Counted from the stretch's first letter, positions 18,925 through 31,931 are shown. The stretch is 64,000 nt of DNA from Ceratobasidium sp. AG-K (GCA_037039685.1 JAWNGF010000004.1:4712001-4776000), one strand, 5' to 3'. Program-made: numbers and translations. Notes: generated by a model not told the origin, from the sequence alone.

Positions 18925-19401
18925 GGAAGGTCCATTGGATGCTTGTTCACACATTTCACCATCAATAACCTGGACCCCAATGACAAGTCAAATGGAAGGT
19001 GCATCCAGGTCAACAAGCTTCCACCCAATCTGATCACCCTTGGCATGACTCTTGAACTGCAAATGGGCACCAAGCCGTTTGTACGCGCAATGAGTGGACT
19101 TCCAATTACTGACCTTGCATTCACAGCCTACAACCGCACACTTCTCTCTGGAACAGCCTTCAAATCATCTTGTGAATTGTTCAAGCATCTGGAGCACTTG
19201 CAACTCAAATTACATAGTCTGTTGACCACAGTTGCAAACAAAGAAGTGCCCGAAGCACCCCATAACGAGGCACACACCCTGCAAACCAATAATTGCTGAT
19301 CGACCAACTCAAACGTGCATGCAAGGATTTGTTCTGCAAGGGTGTAGTCTTGCTCAAGCACCTTTGATGCTACAAAGGCCTGTTCCTCTGCAAGCCACCA
19401 T
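18925..19401 (+). pseudogene. Third F-box/LRR-like gene fragment, truncated by element B2
   Basis: Aligns with 670-1145 of the first gene. Both share the short block KPFVRAMSGLPITDLAFTAY (EPF.. in the first copy), then the LSGT.FKS and KHLE..L blocks. Here the GGA codon at the position of the first copy's TGA is intact, but the intron donor is changed and a TGA follows KHL near 19365. The similarity ends at 19401, where the B2 LTR starts. The region upstream of 18925 has no recognisable 5' part, so this is a dispersed fragment rather than a full gene. Confidence 0.65.
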
Positions 19402-19953
19402 TGTCGTGACCCATGTACAACATCCTTGGACTCTGGCTGTGTGGCTCAGACTCTGGCGCCCTAAGTGCCCAATGTACAATGTACAGCCCTCTCCCGCGTT
19501 TAGTGTGGTGTATGGATGACGTGTCACCTTGGCCCATATGGCCTTGCTGTCTTCTGGATCCTTCCCTTGGAAGGATTGTGCTTCTGGAATGTTCTTCCAG
19601 AAGTACTTTGTGATTGCTGACTGATACTGGCGCCTGATTGGCCAGTTTATGTATTGTACCACTTTGAGGCATTTTTGCCTCATGCTATATATACTGGCTT
19701 GCAAGCATGGACTCACTCCAGCTTGCTTTGCCTCGTCATCTCTCCCCTCAGAGTGCACTCTAAGTCCCAAAGGCCTTACAGCCTTTGTCTCTCATCTAAG
19801 TGGGCCTTTGGCCATCATCAGTATTGACGCTAAGGTTGCACTAGCAACTTAGCAAACGGTCTAAGGAGCCTATAGGGCATATCAAGGCCAGTCCCTGCGA
19901 CTCAGGCAAGAACAGTCACTGTCATTGGTCAACCGGCATAGAGGGTTGCAACA
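19402..19953 (+). repeat. 5' LTR of element B2 (LTR-B, 552 bp)
   Basis: tgtcgtgaccc to gggttgcaaca. TATA near 19687-19694, self-primer agcttgctttgc at 19720-19731. Confidence 0.92.
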
Positions 19954-19955
19954 TT

Positions 19956-19967
19956 GCAAAGCAAGCT
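19956..19967 (+). other. Primer binding site of element B2 (self-priming type)
   Basis: gcaaagcaagct, exact complement of 19720-19731. Confidence 0.75.
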
Positions 19968-20012
19968 TCAACTGCAAGCCACAAGAAAACACAATATAGT
20001 CATGTGACTACT

Positions 20013-22160
20013 ATGGACTCTACAAGACCCTCCTCAAGAGCGGAAATGGAGCAGCTACACTCATGGATACAGGAGGTACAAATGAACCCAACACAAAGGG
20101 CTAGACCTCCACCTGAATTGACAGAATCATTGAGACCATGACAATGGTCTAGACCACCTAGCGTGGGAACTGTCCCAGGAGGCTTGGGAAACATTGGGGA
20201 AAAGTCAGCCAAAGTAGAAGACACTACACTGGGAACAATAACAATACCCAATACAACAGGAACTGAGCCACCGGCGCCAATAACAATAACTGTCCCAATC
20301 ATTGAATCACCACAGGCTGAACAAAAGATACAGATTGCTGGTGACCAACCAAGAAATGCCACACCAGGTCCTTCACATCCCAGAATAACCGTACCAAGGT
20401 CACCACTAACCTTCTCAATAATCCATCACAAATCCAATGGCAAGAACACCAAAAACCCTTTGCCAAGACTTGACTACGTACAGGGAGACAATGCCTCTTC
20501 AGCACCATCTAGATTGGTATTGCGTACCAGTGCAAGCAGGTCAATTGATACAACATCAATTGATAGACCCATCTGGAGGAGCCAGCAAATTGCCAACAGA
20601 GAAGGCAGAGAGGTGGAAGCCTTCCAGGATATCTACAACAGAATACAGAGGGAATACATGGAAAACAATGCAATCATGGCAGCAAGAATCCAGACTCTGG
20701 AACAAAGGTGGGACACTCAAATTACTGACACAACTAACTTCTTACAGATACTTGAACGTATTGGGCAACAAACCAAAGATACAGTCAATACCTTCTTAGA
20801 AAGGATTGGAACTGTAGAAAATGTAATGCAGCAAGTCCAGAACCAAATGGACACAGCAACAAACACTATGGAACAAATTGACCAAACAACTGGTTGTCAT
20901 CAAGCAGGTATCAATCTGTCTATCAATGGACAAAATACCCAACTAGCAACAATGGAGGCAACAATCCAAGCCCTGCAAAGGGAATACCAAACCACTACGG
21001 AAGCCCAATGACTAGCACTACTTGCCATAGCTACACACATTGGAAGGACAGAAACAACTGTAGACCAAATTGCGCTTGACGTCCAAAATATTGGCAAGCG
21101 GCAAATGGATGATAGAGACAAGCAACACTCACAGGAAAGTAAGAGAACACCACCTCCTCCCAACCCTCCGCATCCTCCATCATCACCCTAGGGCCATGGA
21201 TGGGGTGGACCAAGAAGAGTGCCCAGTCCATCATTGTCCCCATCCTCTCCATCCTTCCATGTGGAAAATCAATCAGGACATCAGGTGCGGCAAAGGGACC
21301 GAACAATCATCATCCAGACTCAGGGAGGAAATGGAGGTGGGCTGTCATCTAAACAAAAAATGCCAAAACCCTTTGATGGAACAAGAGGAATGGCTGCTGA
21401 AACTTTTCTCTCACAAATGAAGGCTTACTTCCACATCAATGAAAACTACTACAATACTGATCCTAGCAAAATTGCCGCCTTCTTGATCAATATGAAAGAA
21501 GGACAACCAGCAAATTGGGCACAACCCGCCCTGAACGCCTATATCAATGGACGTCCCCATCTTTGGCTCACAAGCTGGGAAGAACTACAGACAGCTTTTA
21601 TTGAACAATGGACGGATCTGGCTAAACAACTAGATGCCAAAACCAAACTACAGAAGCTCTACCAAAACAAGAGCATGTTGGAATACATCACAGAATTCTG
21701 CCTTCTACAGCAAGACGTAGAATGGAACAAAGATGCCCTCATTGCACCCTTCCAACATGGCCTACAACACACCATCAAACAGGAACTCATAAGGGAAGAA
21801 ATGCGCAACTACAACCGCCATAATGCAAGGACCTGGCATGATTGGATGCAGCTTGCACTCCAGGCCAAGCGACTGAATCCAACAAAATTGGATAAAGCAA
21901 AACAGAAGGATCAAAGGAAACCTCAAGGTCCAAACACCGGCAGAAATACTGCTATCATCCAGGTACCCAATGAAGAAAAGGAACGTTGCAAGAAGGAGAA
22001 CCTGTGCATCGAATGTGGCAAACCTAATCATATGATGAAGGATTGCCGCACAGGATGGACCTACGTTGACAAAGGGAAACAACCAATCAAAGGAAAAGCG
22101 GCAGAAGTCTCCGCTACCATTGAAGAGGTAGTCTCAACTGCCTTGCAGTCGGAAAACTAG
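20013..22160 (+). pseudogene. gag: Gag of element B2, with internal stops
   Basis: Same frame and layout as B1 gag: VPGGLGNIGE motif, Gln-rich coiled-coil middle and capsid block AAETFLSQMKAYF. The knuckle differs (CIECGKPNHMMKDC) and is followed by a basic linker and QSEN-stop. TGA or TAG stops interrupt at about 20139, 21009 and 21189. The B1 start codon position is GTG here; the next ATG, 20013, is in frame. The end tcggaaaactag is identical to the gag ends of the E group and probably serves gag-pol frameshifting. Confidence 0.85.
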
Positions 22161-22177
22161 ATAGGTGTCCTAGCACC

Positions 22178-25100
22178 GTGTCTAGTGATACCTTGAACAA
22201 ACCTCTATCAAATGTATATTACTGCAAAGCATCAAATGAATCACCTATGGTATATACAAAGATAGAGGGAATCACGGATAAAACACCAACACTCATTGAC
22301 TCAGGATCTACAAGAAACTTCATGGATATCAAGTATGCCAGGAGAAATACCCTTCCTCTCATCAAACTTCAAACTCCCAGAAGTGTTGAAATGATCAATG
22401 GAAAAACGGAGAAGGAAACTATATGCTTCCAGACTAAGATCACCTTTGAGCTCCAAGGAAGAACCTTCATGCAAAAACTCTACTGCATGCCAACAGGAAC
22501 ACAACCTATGATACTGGGAATGACGTGGCTAAAGGAAGTCAACCCGGATATCACATGGGCACCCTTTGAAATCAACTGGCGTAACAATCTTATCCAAGCT
22601 AAGGCAGCTGAATTGGAAGGCCTACCAGAAGAACTACAAGACTACCAAGATGTCTTTGATGAAGAAAAATATGACCAGCTGCCAGAACATAGGGAATGGG
22701 ATTGCACAATAGACCTCATTGAGGGAGCAGCTCTGCCCAAACCCAGGAAGGCGTACCCTCTTTCCCCAAGAGAAAGAGAGGCACAGAAGCAATATGTAAA
22801 GGAAGAATTGGCTTCAGGAAGAATAAGGCCAAGCAAATCCCCTATTGCCGCCGGAGCCTTTTTGGTCAAAAAGGCACTAAAACCGGGACAGGTTGTACCC
22901 AACCTCCAAACAGTGATAGACTACACCAGAATAAATGCTATAACAATAGCTGATTGATACCCTGTGCCGCTCCTGGAAGAACTACTTGATATCTTCAAGA
23001 AAACTGGGGAAGAACATGACAAAGAACTTTTCATTTCCACCCTAGATTTGAAGAATGGATTCTGGAACATCAGAATCAAGGAAGGAGACAAATGGAAAAC
23101 AGCTTTTAGAACAGCGGAAGGTCTCTTCAAGTACATGGTAATGGGCATGGGACTAAAGAACGCCCCGTCTACCTTTCAATGATACATGGACCACATTTTT
23201 AGATACAAGAAAGGGGTGTCTGTAGTCACATACATCGACAACATCCTAGTCATTTCCAGAGGTCGTGAGAAACACACACAATATCTCCAAGAAGTATTGG
23301 AACTCTTGCAAGAACATCATCTCTATGGGAATATCAAAAAATGCTACTTCTACCAGAAGAAAGCCGACTGGGTGGGATTTGTTGTGGACAAACATGGTAT
23401 CTCCATGCACAAAGACAAAGTCAAAACTATCCAGGAATGGCCCACACCAAAAATGGTAAAACAACTCCAATCCTTCATTGGATTTGCAAACTTCTACCAA
23501 AGATTTGTTGTATCCTTCTCCTCTGTTGTAAAACCCTTGACTCAGCTCACTCATAAGGATAAGAAGTGGGAATGGGGAGAAGAGCATCAAAAGGCATTTG
23601 AAGAACTCAAGCCACTAATTTCGGAAGAACCCGTCCTTGCACACCCTGACGAATCAAAGCAATACTACCTAGAGACCAACGCCTCAGGGGTGGCAATGGG
23701 AGCAATATTGTCTCAGCAACAATCAGATGGGTATTTGCATCCCATTGGCTTCTTATCAAAAAGCTTCAAACCAGCGGAGCTTAACTACAATACACATGAT
23801 AAGGAGCTCCTAGCTATCATAGAAGCACTAACTCATTGGCGCATACACCTGGAAGGAACTAGTCTACCAGTAATCGTATACACCAATCACCGGAACCTCA
23901 TATATTGGGGAAGTAATAGAAACTTCAACAGAAGACATGCACAATGGTACCTGCTCCTTAGCTCATACAATTATGAGATACACTACCGACCCAGAAAAAT
24001 GGGAACAAAACCCAATATCCTGTCTAGGAGGAGCAACCATGATGATATTCCCAATGTGGAACAAGTAATGATTGCCACCAAAACTTTCAAAGGCTTTTTG
24101 GCAGACCTAGGGGTGGATATCATATCAGACATCAAGGAAGGGCAGGAAGAAGATGAAAATCTCAGAACCCTGATCACAATGGTCAAAGGAAAGGAGGATC
24201 TGCCTCCCACTGTCAAAAAGCAATTCAAGGACTATGAGTACAACAAAGACCTCCTCTGGTACCAGGGGAAGATTGTTGTCCCTGAAGATAAGGATGTGCG
24301 CTTTAACATTCTACGACTACACTATGATAGTCCAATAGCGGGACATCAAGGACAAGCAAGGACGCTTGAACTTGTAGCAAGGAAATACTACTGGCCCGGC
24401 ATGAAGGCACAAGTCAATAGATATGTGGACACATGTGAAGTATGCCAAAGAGGAAAGGGACACAAACAACCAGTCCCACTCAAACCCTTGCCAATACCGG
24501 AGAAACCTTGGGAAGATATTGCATATGACTTTATTGTCAAACTACCCAAATCGGAAGGAAAGGATAGCATCCTTGTAGTAGTGGATCGCTTCTCAAGGAT
24601 GGAACATTTCATTGCATGCAATGAAAGCACCAACTCAGAACAGCTAGCCAAGATCTTTGTGCAGAACATATGGCGTATCCATGGGCTCCCCAAAACAACA
24701 GTCTCTGATAGGGGAACAACCTTCAAATCACACTTCCTGGAGGCAGTGTATAAGCAACTAGGGATACACCCCACTTTTAGCACGGCCTTTCATCCGCAAA
24801 CTGATGGGCTAGCTGAAAACACAAACAAGTGGCTAGAAGGATTCCTAAGAACCTTTTGCAACTATAACCAAGATGACTGGGCTAAATGGCTACCTATTGC
24901 GGAATTTTGTCACAACAATCACATCAATAGAACCACTGGCAAAACCCCTTTCAAAGTGGCCTTTGGAAAAAACCCCAAATGGTCCATAGAGGAATATGTC
25001 ACTGAATCACCGGAAGGGAACTGGTGGATGAAAAACCTAAATGCAGTATGGGAAGAAACAAAAGCTATGATGGAATACCACAGAATCACCAAAGAAACGC

Positions 25101-26334
25101 CTAAACAACAATACAAGGAAGGTGATCATGTATGGCTCCTTACTAAGGACTTCAAGACCACACGTCCTACTAAGAAGTTGGACGACCAGAAAACTGGTCC
25201 TTTCAAGATAACAAAGGTCATGGGAACACACACATATCAGCTGGACCTCCCAAAGAGTGTGCAAAAACACATTGTCTTCAACAGCACCTTCCTTTCTCCC
25301 TACAAGGAAGACAAGGACTTTGGAAGGAACCAACCCCAACTACCGCCAATAACAACAGAAGAGGGGAGGAGGAATACAAAGTTGAGAAGATTGTTGGATG
25401 GTACCAAGATCCTGATGGGCTAAAATACCGCATCTGATGGAAGGGATATAGCGCCCAAGAAGACACGGAAGAACGGGCGAAAAAGTTTGCCAAAATGACA
25501 GAACTCCTAAAGAAATTCCAGAAGGACTTCCCATCAGCACCACTTCTGCCAAATGCAAAATTGACCAAGGATAAAAAGACAAAAGGTAGAGTGGCAGAAA
25601 TCATCACTCCAGCTACCAACAGCCAGAGTAACTCAGCATCACTAGCTCAAACCTGCTCTACCACCACCAACACTACTACTTCACTATGCCCGCTGTCCGC
25701 ATCTCCAAGGCCACTGTCTGCACCGCCCGCCAGGCCAATGCCAACACCACCGCCTTTGGCAGGGCTGTGCGACTTGCTGGACAAGGTGAGTATGCCATTG
25801 TCAACTGGGGGACTGCCCCCTGGACCTTCATCAAGGCCAAGGAATTGGCTGAAGTCCTTGACCCAGGATGTGGACTGGGATACATCCCCATCAAAAAGCG
25901 CAATGGGCTCAGCTGGATGCCTGACCTCAAGTCCCTCAAGCACGATGACTACAGCAATATGCTATGGGTGGGGCAACCCAATGCAAAGCCCCTCAACCAT
26001 GCCGCCCTCAAGCGGCAGAAGCTATACACCTGCCGAGGGTGCATCGGCCACACCGTCCATGATGTGGTCCTTAAGAGTGCCGATGCCTGGAATATTGACA
26101 TGGGATATGAGTGGAGGGAAGACAGGTGGTGGAAGCGGATCGACAATCCCCGCTTATCCTACAAGGCAACACAATGGGAGGCAGGAGAAGGATGGATGCG
26201 GGTGGAGGAGGACACTGAGTCCAGATGGGACATCAACATCCCCAAGGCCGAACCCAGTATGCCAAACCCCCTCACCTCTAGCAACTACTCATACCTGCCT
26301 ACCACAACAGAAGCCAACAACAATTGGCCTGTAG
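22178..26334 (+). pseudogene. pol: Pol of element B2 with 3' extension overlapping ORF3
   Basis: Protease LIDSGSTRNF; RT with TYIDNILVIS (second catalytic Asp is Asn); RNase H with ETNASG and YTNHRNL (Asp to Asn twice); integrase HHCC finger (CEVCQRGKG) and D..D..E motifs VVVDRFSRM, SDRGTTF, HPQTDGLAEN intact; chromodomain. Breaks: TGA at 22955 and 23180 (Arg codons in relatives), a 1-nt deletion near 25362, and TGA in the chromodomain near 25434. After the frameshift the pol frame stays open from about 25440 to 26334, overlapping ORF3 by 650 nt. Pol lies in the -1 frame relative to gag and is open upstream of the gag stop. Not functional now. Confidence 0.88.
25570..25578 (+). promoter_or_regulatory. 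Candidate TATA-like box upstream of B2 ORF3
   Basis: GATAAAAAG 107 nt ahead of the ATG at 25686, inside pol codons. Weaker than in A or B1. Confidence 0.3.
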
Positions 26335-26770
26335 TGGAGCAGGCCAAAAGTAGTCAAGCGACCTGGGGACCCAGCTGCACTCCCACCGTCACCGAGCCCC
26401 CTTTTGGGGAGCGCCCCAAAGCCAACCCTCCTATGTGGCGGTCGTCCGGGACCCCCCCTGCACCCACGGTCCCTGCTCCCTCTCCTGCGGCCAATGAGTT
26501 GCCCGCCCCTCCTGAAATCCCTGCCAACCCCTTGCTGCTCGAGCAGCAATTCAACAAAGCAATGGAATGGGCTCAAGCTCATATTGAGCACCTCATGGCT
26601 GAGGTCAGGTGGGAACTTGACAACACACCCCTGGCCCCCGCCTACAACGGGATGCCATGCAACGCTGAGGTCCTTGAGGCCTACGGAATGGTCCAGTGGG
26701 GGGAGCTCTCCCCCTCCACACTTGAGCGTTGGTGCAATGCATGCCAGGAGGCCTGGGTCAACAGGGAACG
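25686..26770 (+). pseudogene. ORF3 of element B2, N-terminal and central part (split by element F)
   Basis: Starts MPAVRISKATVC. Contains EYAIVNWGTAPWTFIKAKEL, a GLGYIPI block and CRGCIGHTVHDVVLKSADAW, homologous to ORF3 of E2, E3 and F. The region is GC-rich with many GCC/CCC codons, unlike the A-rich gag-pol. Frame is -1 relative to pol. Interrupted after 361 codons by element F (duplication gaacg) and continued at 34677. A stop near the C-terminus (34816) shows further decay. Function unknown. Confidence 0.7.
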
Positions 26771-27259
26771 TGTCGCAACCTGCTAAGTAGTAGAGTTGAT
26801 GACTGCTAATTGCCTTGTTGACCGTGAGCAATAAGTCTAAGTAGACTAAATCGCTAAGGGAAATTGCTAGCTTCTAAGTAGAAGTCCTAGCTCCAAATCC
26901 CAAGTGGCTGCTGTAGTGGCTAAGTAGCCAAGTGCCTCTGATCACACACTGCAGGGAGAGTTGACAAGGCAAAGCAAGCTGGGGATGACCATGCTTGCAA
27001 GCCAGTATATATACTCAGAAAGCAAGTGAGTCATAGTACATACATGAGTCACTTGTCTGAGTCAAAGTCCGAGTCATAAAGGGGGCTGCGCAGGCCAGCC
27101 AATAGAAAACAGCATGAGTCATAAGACTCATGGTGACACGTCATCCATACACCTCACTAAGCGAGGGGGAGGGCACATCTATACAGAAGAGGTGCTTAGG
27201 GCGCCGATGCAAGCCACGAGTCCGCAGAACAGAGACAGAGGGCGGGACAGGTCACAACA
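26771..27259 (-). repeat. 3' LTR of element F
   Basis: + strand tgtcgcaacctgctaagtag to ggtcacaaca. Self-primer complement gcaaagcaagct at 26969-26980 matches the element's PBS exactly, unlike the 5' LTR. Confidence 0.9.
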
Positions 27260-27299
27260 TTGCCCCCCCACATAGGGCCAGGTAGTGGAGCACCTGGGC

Positions 27300-28396
27300 C
27301 TATCTGCGGGCGACCCATTCTTTTAGTCCAGCCAACCAACCCGCTCTGCAAGGTTGCGCATGTCTGATTCAAGGACCTCATTCATGCAGTCCCACTTCTC
27401 CTGGTAGAGCCGGTCCAGCTCCTCCTGGTGTCGTTGCTGGAGGCGCTCAAGCTCTTGCTGCTCCCGGAGTGTCCACTGTTCTTGTCAGTGGTTGAGCCAC
27501 TTGTTGAGTTGGTCAACCGTCCAGGATCCGCACTGGATGAGGCGGTAGGCCTCCAAGACGTTTGCGTCGCAGGGCATGCGGTCGGCAGATGGGTGGGGCT
27601 TGAGTTTGGAAATTGCCTGCCCGACATCGGCGATGAGGGCCTCGACGTTTTCCCAGGCCCTGTCCCATGTTGCGTTCCATTCCCACTCAACACGCTCGGC
27701 ATCCTCGTTGGTGTTAGGAGGGGGGGGGGGGATGTTGTCCGCTTCCTCGGCGCCTTTTGGCCAGTTGGTAGCGTTGAAAGGCGGTTCAGGGTAGGTGTTG
27801 TCAGCGACTGGTGGTTCAGGTTTCTTCTGCCACTCACAAGGGGCTGGCCATCTGCTAGTGAAGTCATAGGAGCAATTGCTCCACCATATTCCCTTGTCGT
27901 CAACGTGCCCTCTGTTGGCAAGGGCGATGCGGGGGTTGGTTTTGCGCTTGAACCACTTGTCTCCTTCCCACTTGTGGCCTGTGTCCCTGTTCCAGGCGTC
28001 GGCGCTCTTGGTGACCACGTCACGGATGGTGAGTCCAATACAGCCGCAGCAGTGGTAATATTTGCTGCGGCCAATGTTGGTTGGGTCGGAAGGCCGGGTA
28101 TTGGGGTGGCTGACCCAGAGGAGGGAGCTGAGTTGGGGGTGGATGAGGGACTTGCCTTCCTTGTCCCACTTGAGGTCGCCTCGCTTGGCGAGGGGGATGT
28201 CGCCAAGGTGAACCCCGGGCTCGAGGTCGTTGGCCAGTTTCCTGGCCTCCTTGAGGGACCAGGGCGCTGTGGCCCTGCAGTTGATGGCGAACTTGCCAGG
28301 TCCTCCGGCCATAATGGCCTTCCCATAGGCAGCGCTGAGCTTGTACAAGGCAAGATGGGCAGCGGCGGCAGTGTTGTTGGAGCGGATGGGGGCCAT
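27300..28396 (-). pseudogene. ORF3 of element F, with one stop and one frameshift
   Basis: Starts MAPIRSNNTAAAAHLALYKL. Central CCGCIGLTIRDVVTKSADAW and KWEGDKWFKR; Trp-rich and Pro-rich middle; acidic coiled-coil C-terminal region. A TGA replaces the Arg codon of E3 at 27485, and one nt is missing near 27335 relative to E3. It overlaps the pol frame by about 1 kb in the -1 frame. Member of the same accessory family as 46810-47934. Confidence 0.65.
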
Positions 28397-31300
28397 TGCA
28401 AAAGTGAAGAAGTGTTTTTTTGTTGAGTGTTTTGGGTGTTGGCTAAGAGCGGACTGGAAGTAGTTGGCTGAGTAGCTGGGATGAGGACTTCAACTGCTCT
28501 TCCTATCGTCTTTTTGTATTCTTGTGGTTTGAAGTTCGGAGGAAGAGGGCTGGTGGGAAAGTCTTTCTGGAATTTCCTCATCACTGGAGTCATATCGGCA
28601 AATTTCTCCGCCCGTTCTTCTGTGTCTTCTAGAGGTCCATATCCTTTCCATCTGATGTGGTATTTCAGCCCATCAGGGTCTTGATGCCAATCAATGATCT
28701 TTTCTACTTCATATTCCTCCTCCCCTTCTTCCGTAATGATTGGCGGAGGTCGAGGTTGGTTCCAATGGAAGTCTGTATCTTCCTTGTAGTGAGTCAGCAT
28801 GTTTCCATGGAAGACGTCATGTATTTTCATGGACTTGGGGAGGTCCAGTTGGTAGGTGTGTGAAGAAATTTGTTTTTTGACAACAAAGGGGCCAGTTTTT
28901 TTGTCATCAAGCTTCTTGCTTGGGCGCCTGGTCTTGATATTGGTAGTCAGGAGCCACACATTGTCCCCTTCCTTGTATTGCTTTTTTGGAAGTTCTTCCT
29001 TTGTTTGGTGGTATTCCATCATAGCTTTTGCTTCTTCCCACACAGCTTCCATATCCTTTGTCCACTTGTCGGCTTCTGGAGATTGAGTCATATATTCCTC
29101 AATGGACCATTTTGGGGTCATTCCATAGACGATCTCAAAGGGTGACTTGCTTGTAACGCAATTTTTGTGATTGTTGTGGCAGAATTCCGCAATAGGTAGC
29201 CATTTGGTCCAGTTGTCCTGGCGATGGTTGCAGAATATTCTCAACCAGCCTTCTAGCCACTGGTTTGTTTTTTCTGCAAGACCATCAGTTTCAGGATGGA
29301 AGGCCGTGCTGAAGGTAGGCTGAATATTGAGTCTTCTGTACACTGCCTCCAGGAAGTGAGATTTGAAAGTAGTTCCTCTATTGGAGACAGTGGTTTTTGG
29401 GAAACCATGGAGTTGCCATACTTCCTTGATGAAGATGTCGGCAAGTTGTTCTGAGTTGGTCGCTTTGTTGCAGGCGATGAAATGTGCCATTCTGGAAAAG
29501 CGATCCACAACAACAAGGACACTGTCAAAACCTCCAGATTTTGGTAGTTTCACAATAAAATCATAAGCGATGTTTTCCCAAAGTTTTTCTGGGATGGGTA
29601 AGGGTTTGAGCGGTAAGTGTCCTTTGCTTCCCTTGCCTCTTTGGCAAATTTTGCAGCTTTCGACAAAGCAATTCACTTGGCTTTTCATGCCGGGCCAATA
29701 GTATCTTCTTGAGAGAAACTCCAGGGTTCTAGCCTGTCCTTGGTGGCCAGCCATTGGTGTGTTGTGATGCAGTTGTAGCAATTTCAGTCTGATGTCTTTC
29801 TCATCAGGGACAATAATTCTTCCCTGATACCACAGGAGGTTTTCCGCCCATTCATAGTCCTTGAATTGTTTTTTCACGGAGGGTGGAAGGGACTCCTTGT
29901 CCTTCGTAGTGACAATCAAGGTTTGTAGGGCTTTGTCCTCTTCTTGTGCTTCTCTGAGTTCACTCATGAGGTCTGATCCCATCATGGCAGCAAAGCCCTT
30001 GAATCTTTTGGCAGAGATCATAGTCTGTTCTGCTGATGCGATGTCCCCATGGTCACTTCTTCTAGTGAGAATGTCCGGCTTTTCTGACATCTTCCCAGGC
30101 CAATAGTGTATTTTGAAATTGTAACTTGCTAACATCAGAAGCCATCTGTGGTGTCTCTGGTTGAAATTGACAGAGTCTTTCCAGTAGGTCAAGTTTTTGT
30201 GGTCCATGTAGATGATCACTGGTTCCTTTGTTCCTTCAAGGTGAATGCGCCAATGTCTCAATGCCTCAATGATAGCAAAAAGCTCCTTGTTGTGCGTGTC
30301 ATAATTCAATTCTGCATCCTTGAAGCTTTTGGAAAGGAAGCCAATCGGGTGCAGGTATCTGTTGTTTTGTCGTTGACTAAGGATTGCTCCTAGAGCAACT
30401 CCTGAGGCGTCTGTTTCCAGGAAGTATTGCTTTGATTCGTCTGGATGTGCCAGTACTGGTTCCTCTGAGATCATCTTTTTCAGCTTTTCAAAAGCTTCCT
30501 GATGTGCCTCCTTCCATTCCCATTTTTGGCCCTTTCGAGTGAGCTGAGTCAAGGGTTTGACAATGGAGGAGAAAGAGACCACGAATCTCCTGTAGAAGTT
30601 GCAGAAGCCAACGAAAGCTTGTAGCTGCTTGACAGTTTTCGGGACAGGCCATTCCTGGATAGTCTTGATCTTGTCTTTGTTCATGGAGATACCATTCTTG
30701 TCCACAACAAAGCCTACCCAATTGGCCTTTTTGCTGTAAAAGGTGCACTTTTTGAGGTTCCCATATAGATTGTTCTTTTGTAGCCTTTTGAGGACTTCTC
30801 TGATGTCCAAAGTGTGTTGGTTTCTTCCTCTAGAGATAATCGAGATATCATTGATGTAGACTACTATCTTTTTTCCAATCAGGTCTCTGTAGATATTGTC
30901 CATCATTCTTTGGAACGTTGAAGGTGCATTTTTCAGTCTGAAGGCCATCACAGTATATTCAAAGAGGCCTTTGGAAGTGCTGAATGCTGTTTTCCATTCG
31001 TCTCCTTCCCTGATCCTCACATTCCAGAAACCATTTTTCAGGTCCAGAGAGGTGATGAAAAGTTCTTCGTTTGACTTGTCGCTAGTCTTTTTGAAGATTT
31101 CCAGGAGTTGATCCATCAGGGGTATGGGGTAGCAGTCTGGGATAGTTTCCGCATTTGCCCCTCTGTAGTCAACAACTGGTCTTAGGTCTGGTACGGTTTG
31201 TCCTGGTTTCAGTGCCTTCGTGACAAAGAATAGGCTAGCAGCAATGGGGGAATCACTGGGTCTGATTCTTGCTGATTTGAGTTCTGACTTCACATATTCC

Positions 31301-31914
31301 TTTGTGGCCTCCCTTTCTCTTGGTGAGAGGGGATAAGCTTTCTTTGGTTTTGGGAGTTTGTTGTTGTCATAGAAGTCAATTTTGCAGTCCCATTCTCTGT
31401 GTTCTGGCAGCTTGTTGTATTGTTCTTCATCAAAGACATCGGCAAAATCCCTGAGTTCTTTTGGAAGTTCTTGTAACATCCCTGCCTTTGCTTGGATGTC
31501 GAACTCCTTCCTCCATTTGATAGAGAATGGGGCCCAAGAAATATGAGGGTTTGTTTCCTTCAACCATGTCATGCCAAGGATCATAGGTTGAGTTCCTGTT
31601 GGCATGACATAGAACCTTTGTTCGAAAGTTCTTCCTCCTATATTGAATTTCAATTTGCAACGGTGTCGGATGAGGTTCTTTTTTGTTTTTCCATTGATCA
31701 TTTCCATGTTTCTAGGAGTTTGTAAAGAGACCAAGGGAATATTGTTTTTCTTTGCAAAGTTCAGGTCAATGAAATTTCTGCTGGAGCCGGAGTCGATGAG
31801 AGTTGAGATGTTTTCCATGATTCCCTCTGCTTGTGCATATACCATGGGTGATTCATTTGTGGCTTTGCAGTAGTATACATTTTGCAGAGAGGGTATCGGG
31901 GCATCTTCACACAC
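27382..31914 (-). pseudogene. pol: Pol of element F (protease-RT-RNase H-integrase-chromodomain), long open frame with catalytic mutations
   Basis: 1510 codons open without a stop, first codon GTG (VCEDAPIPSLQ). Protease LIDSGSSRNF; RT VYINDIS, where the first Asp of YxDD is Asn; RNase H ETDASG but YMDHKNL; integrase CKICQRGKG finger, VVVDRFSRM, SNRGTTF (second catalytic Asp is Asn), HPETDGLAEK; chromodomain EYEVEKIIDWHQD. After about residue 1175 the frame continues as a Ser/Thr/Pro-rich extension over ORF3 and ends 83 nt upstream of the ORF3 stop position, exactly as in E2 and E3. The Asn changes predict loss of reverse transcription and integration. Confidence 0.88.
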
Positions 31915-31931
31915 GGTGGAGAGACGCCCAT

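Noticed and set aside
27428..28426. Long + strand ORFs of 332 and 356 codons at 27428-28426 and 46939-48009
   Set aside because: They are antisense to ORF3/pol of F and E3 and arise from GC-rich codon composition; content is Val/Gly-rich with no family signal.
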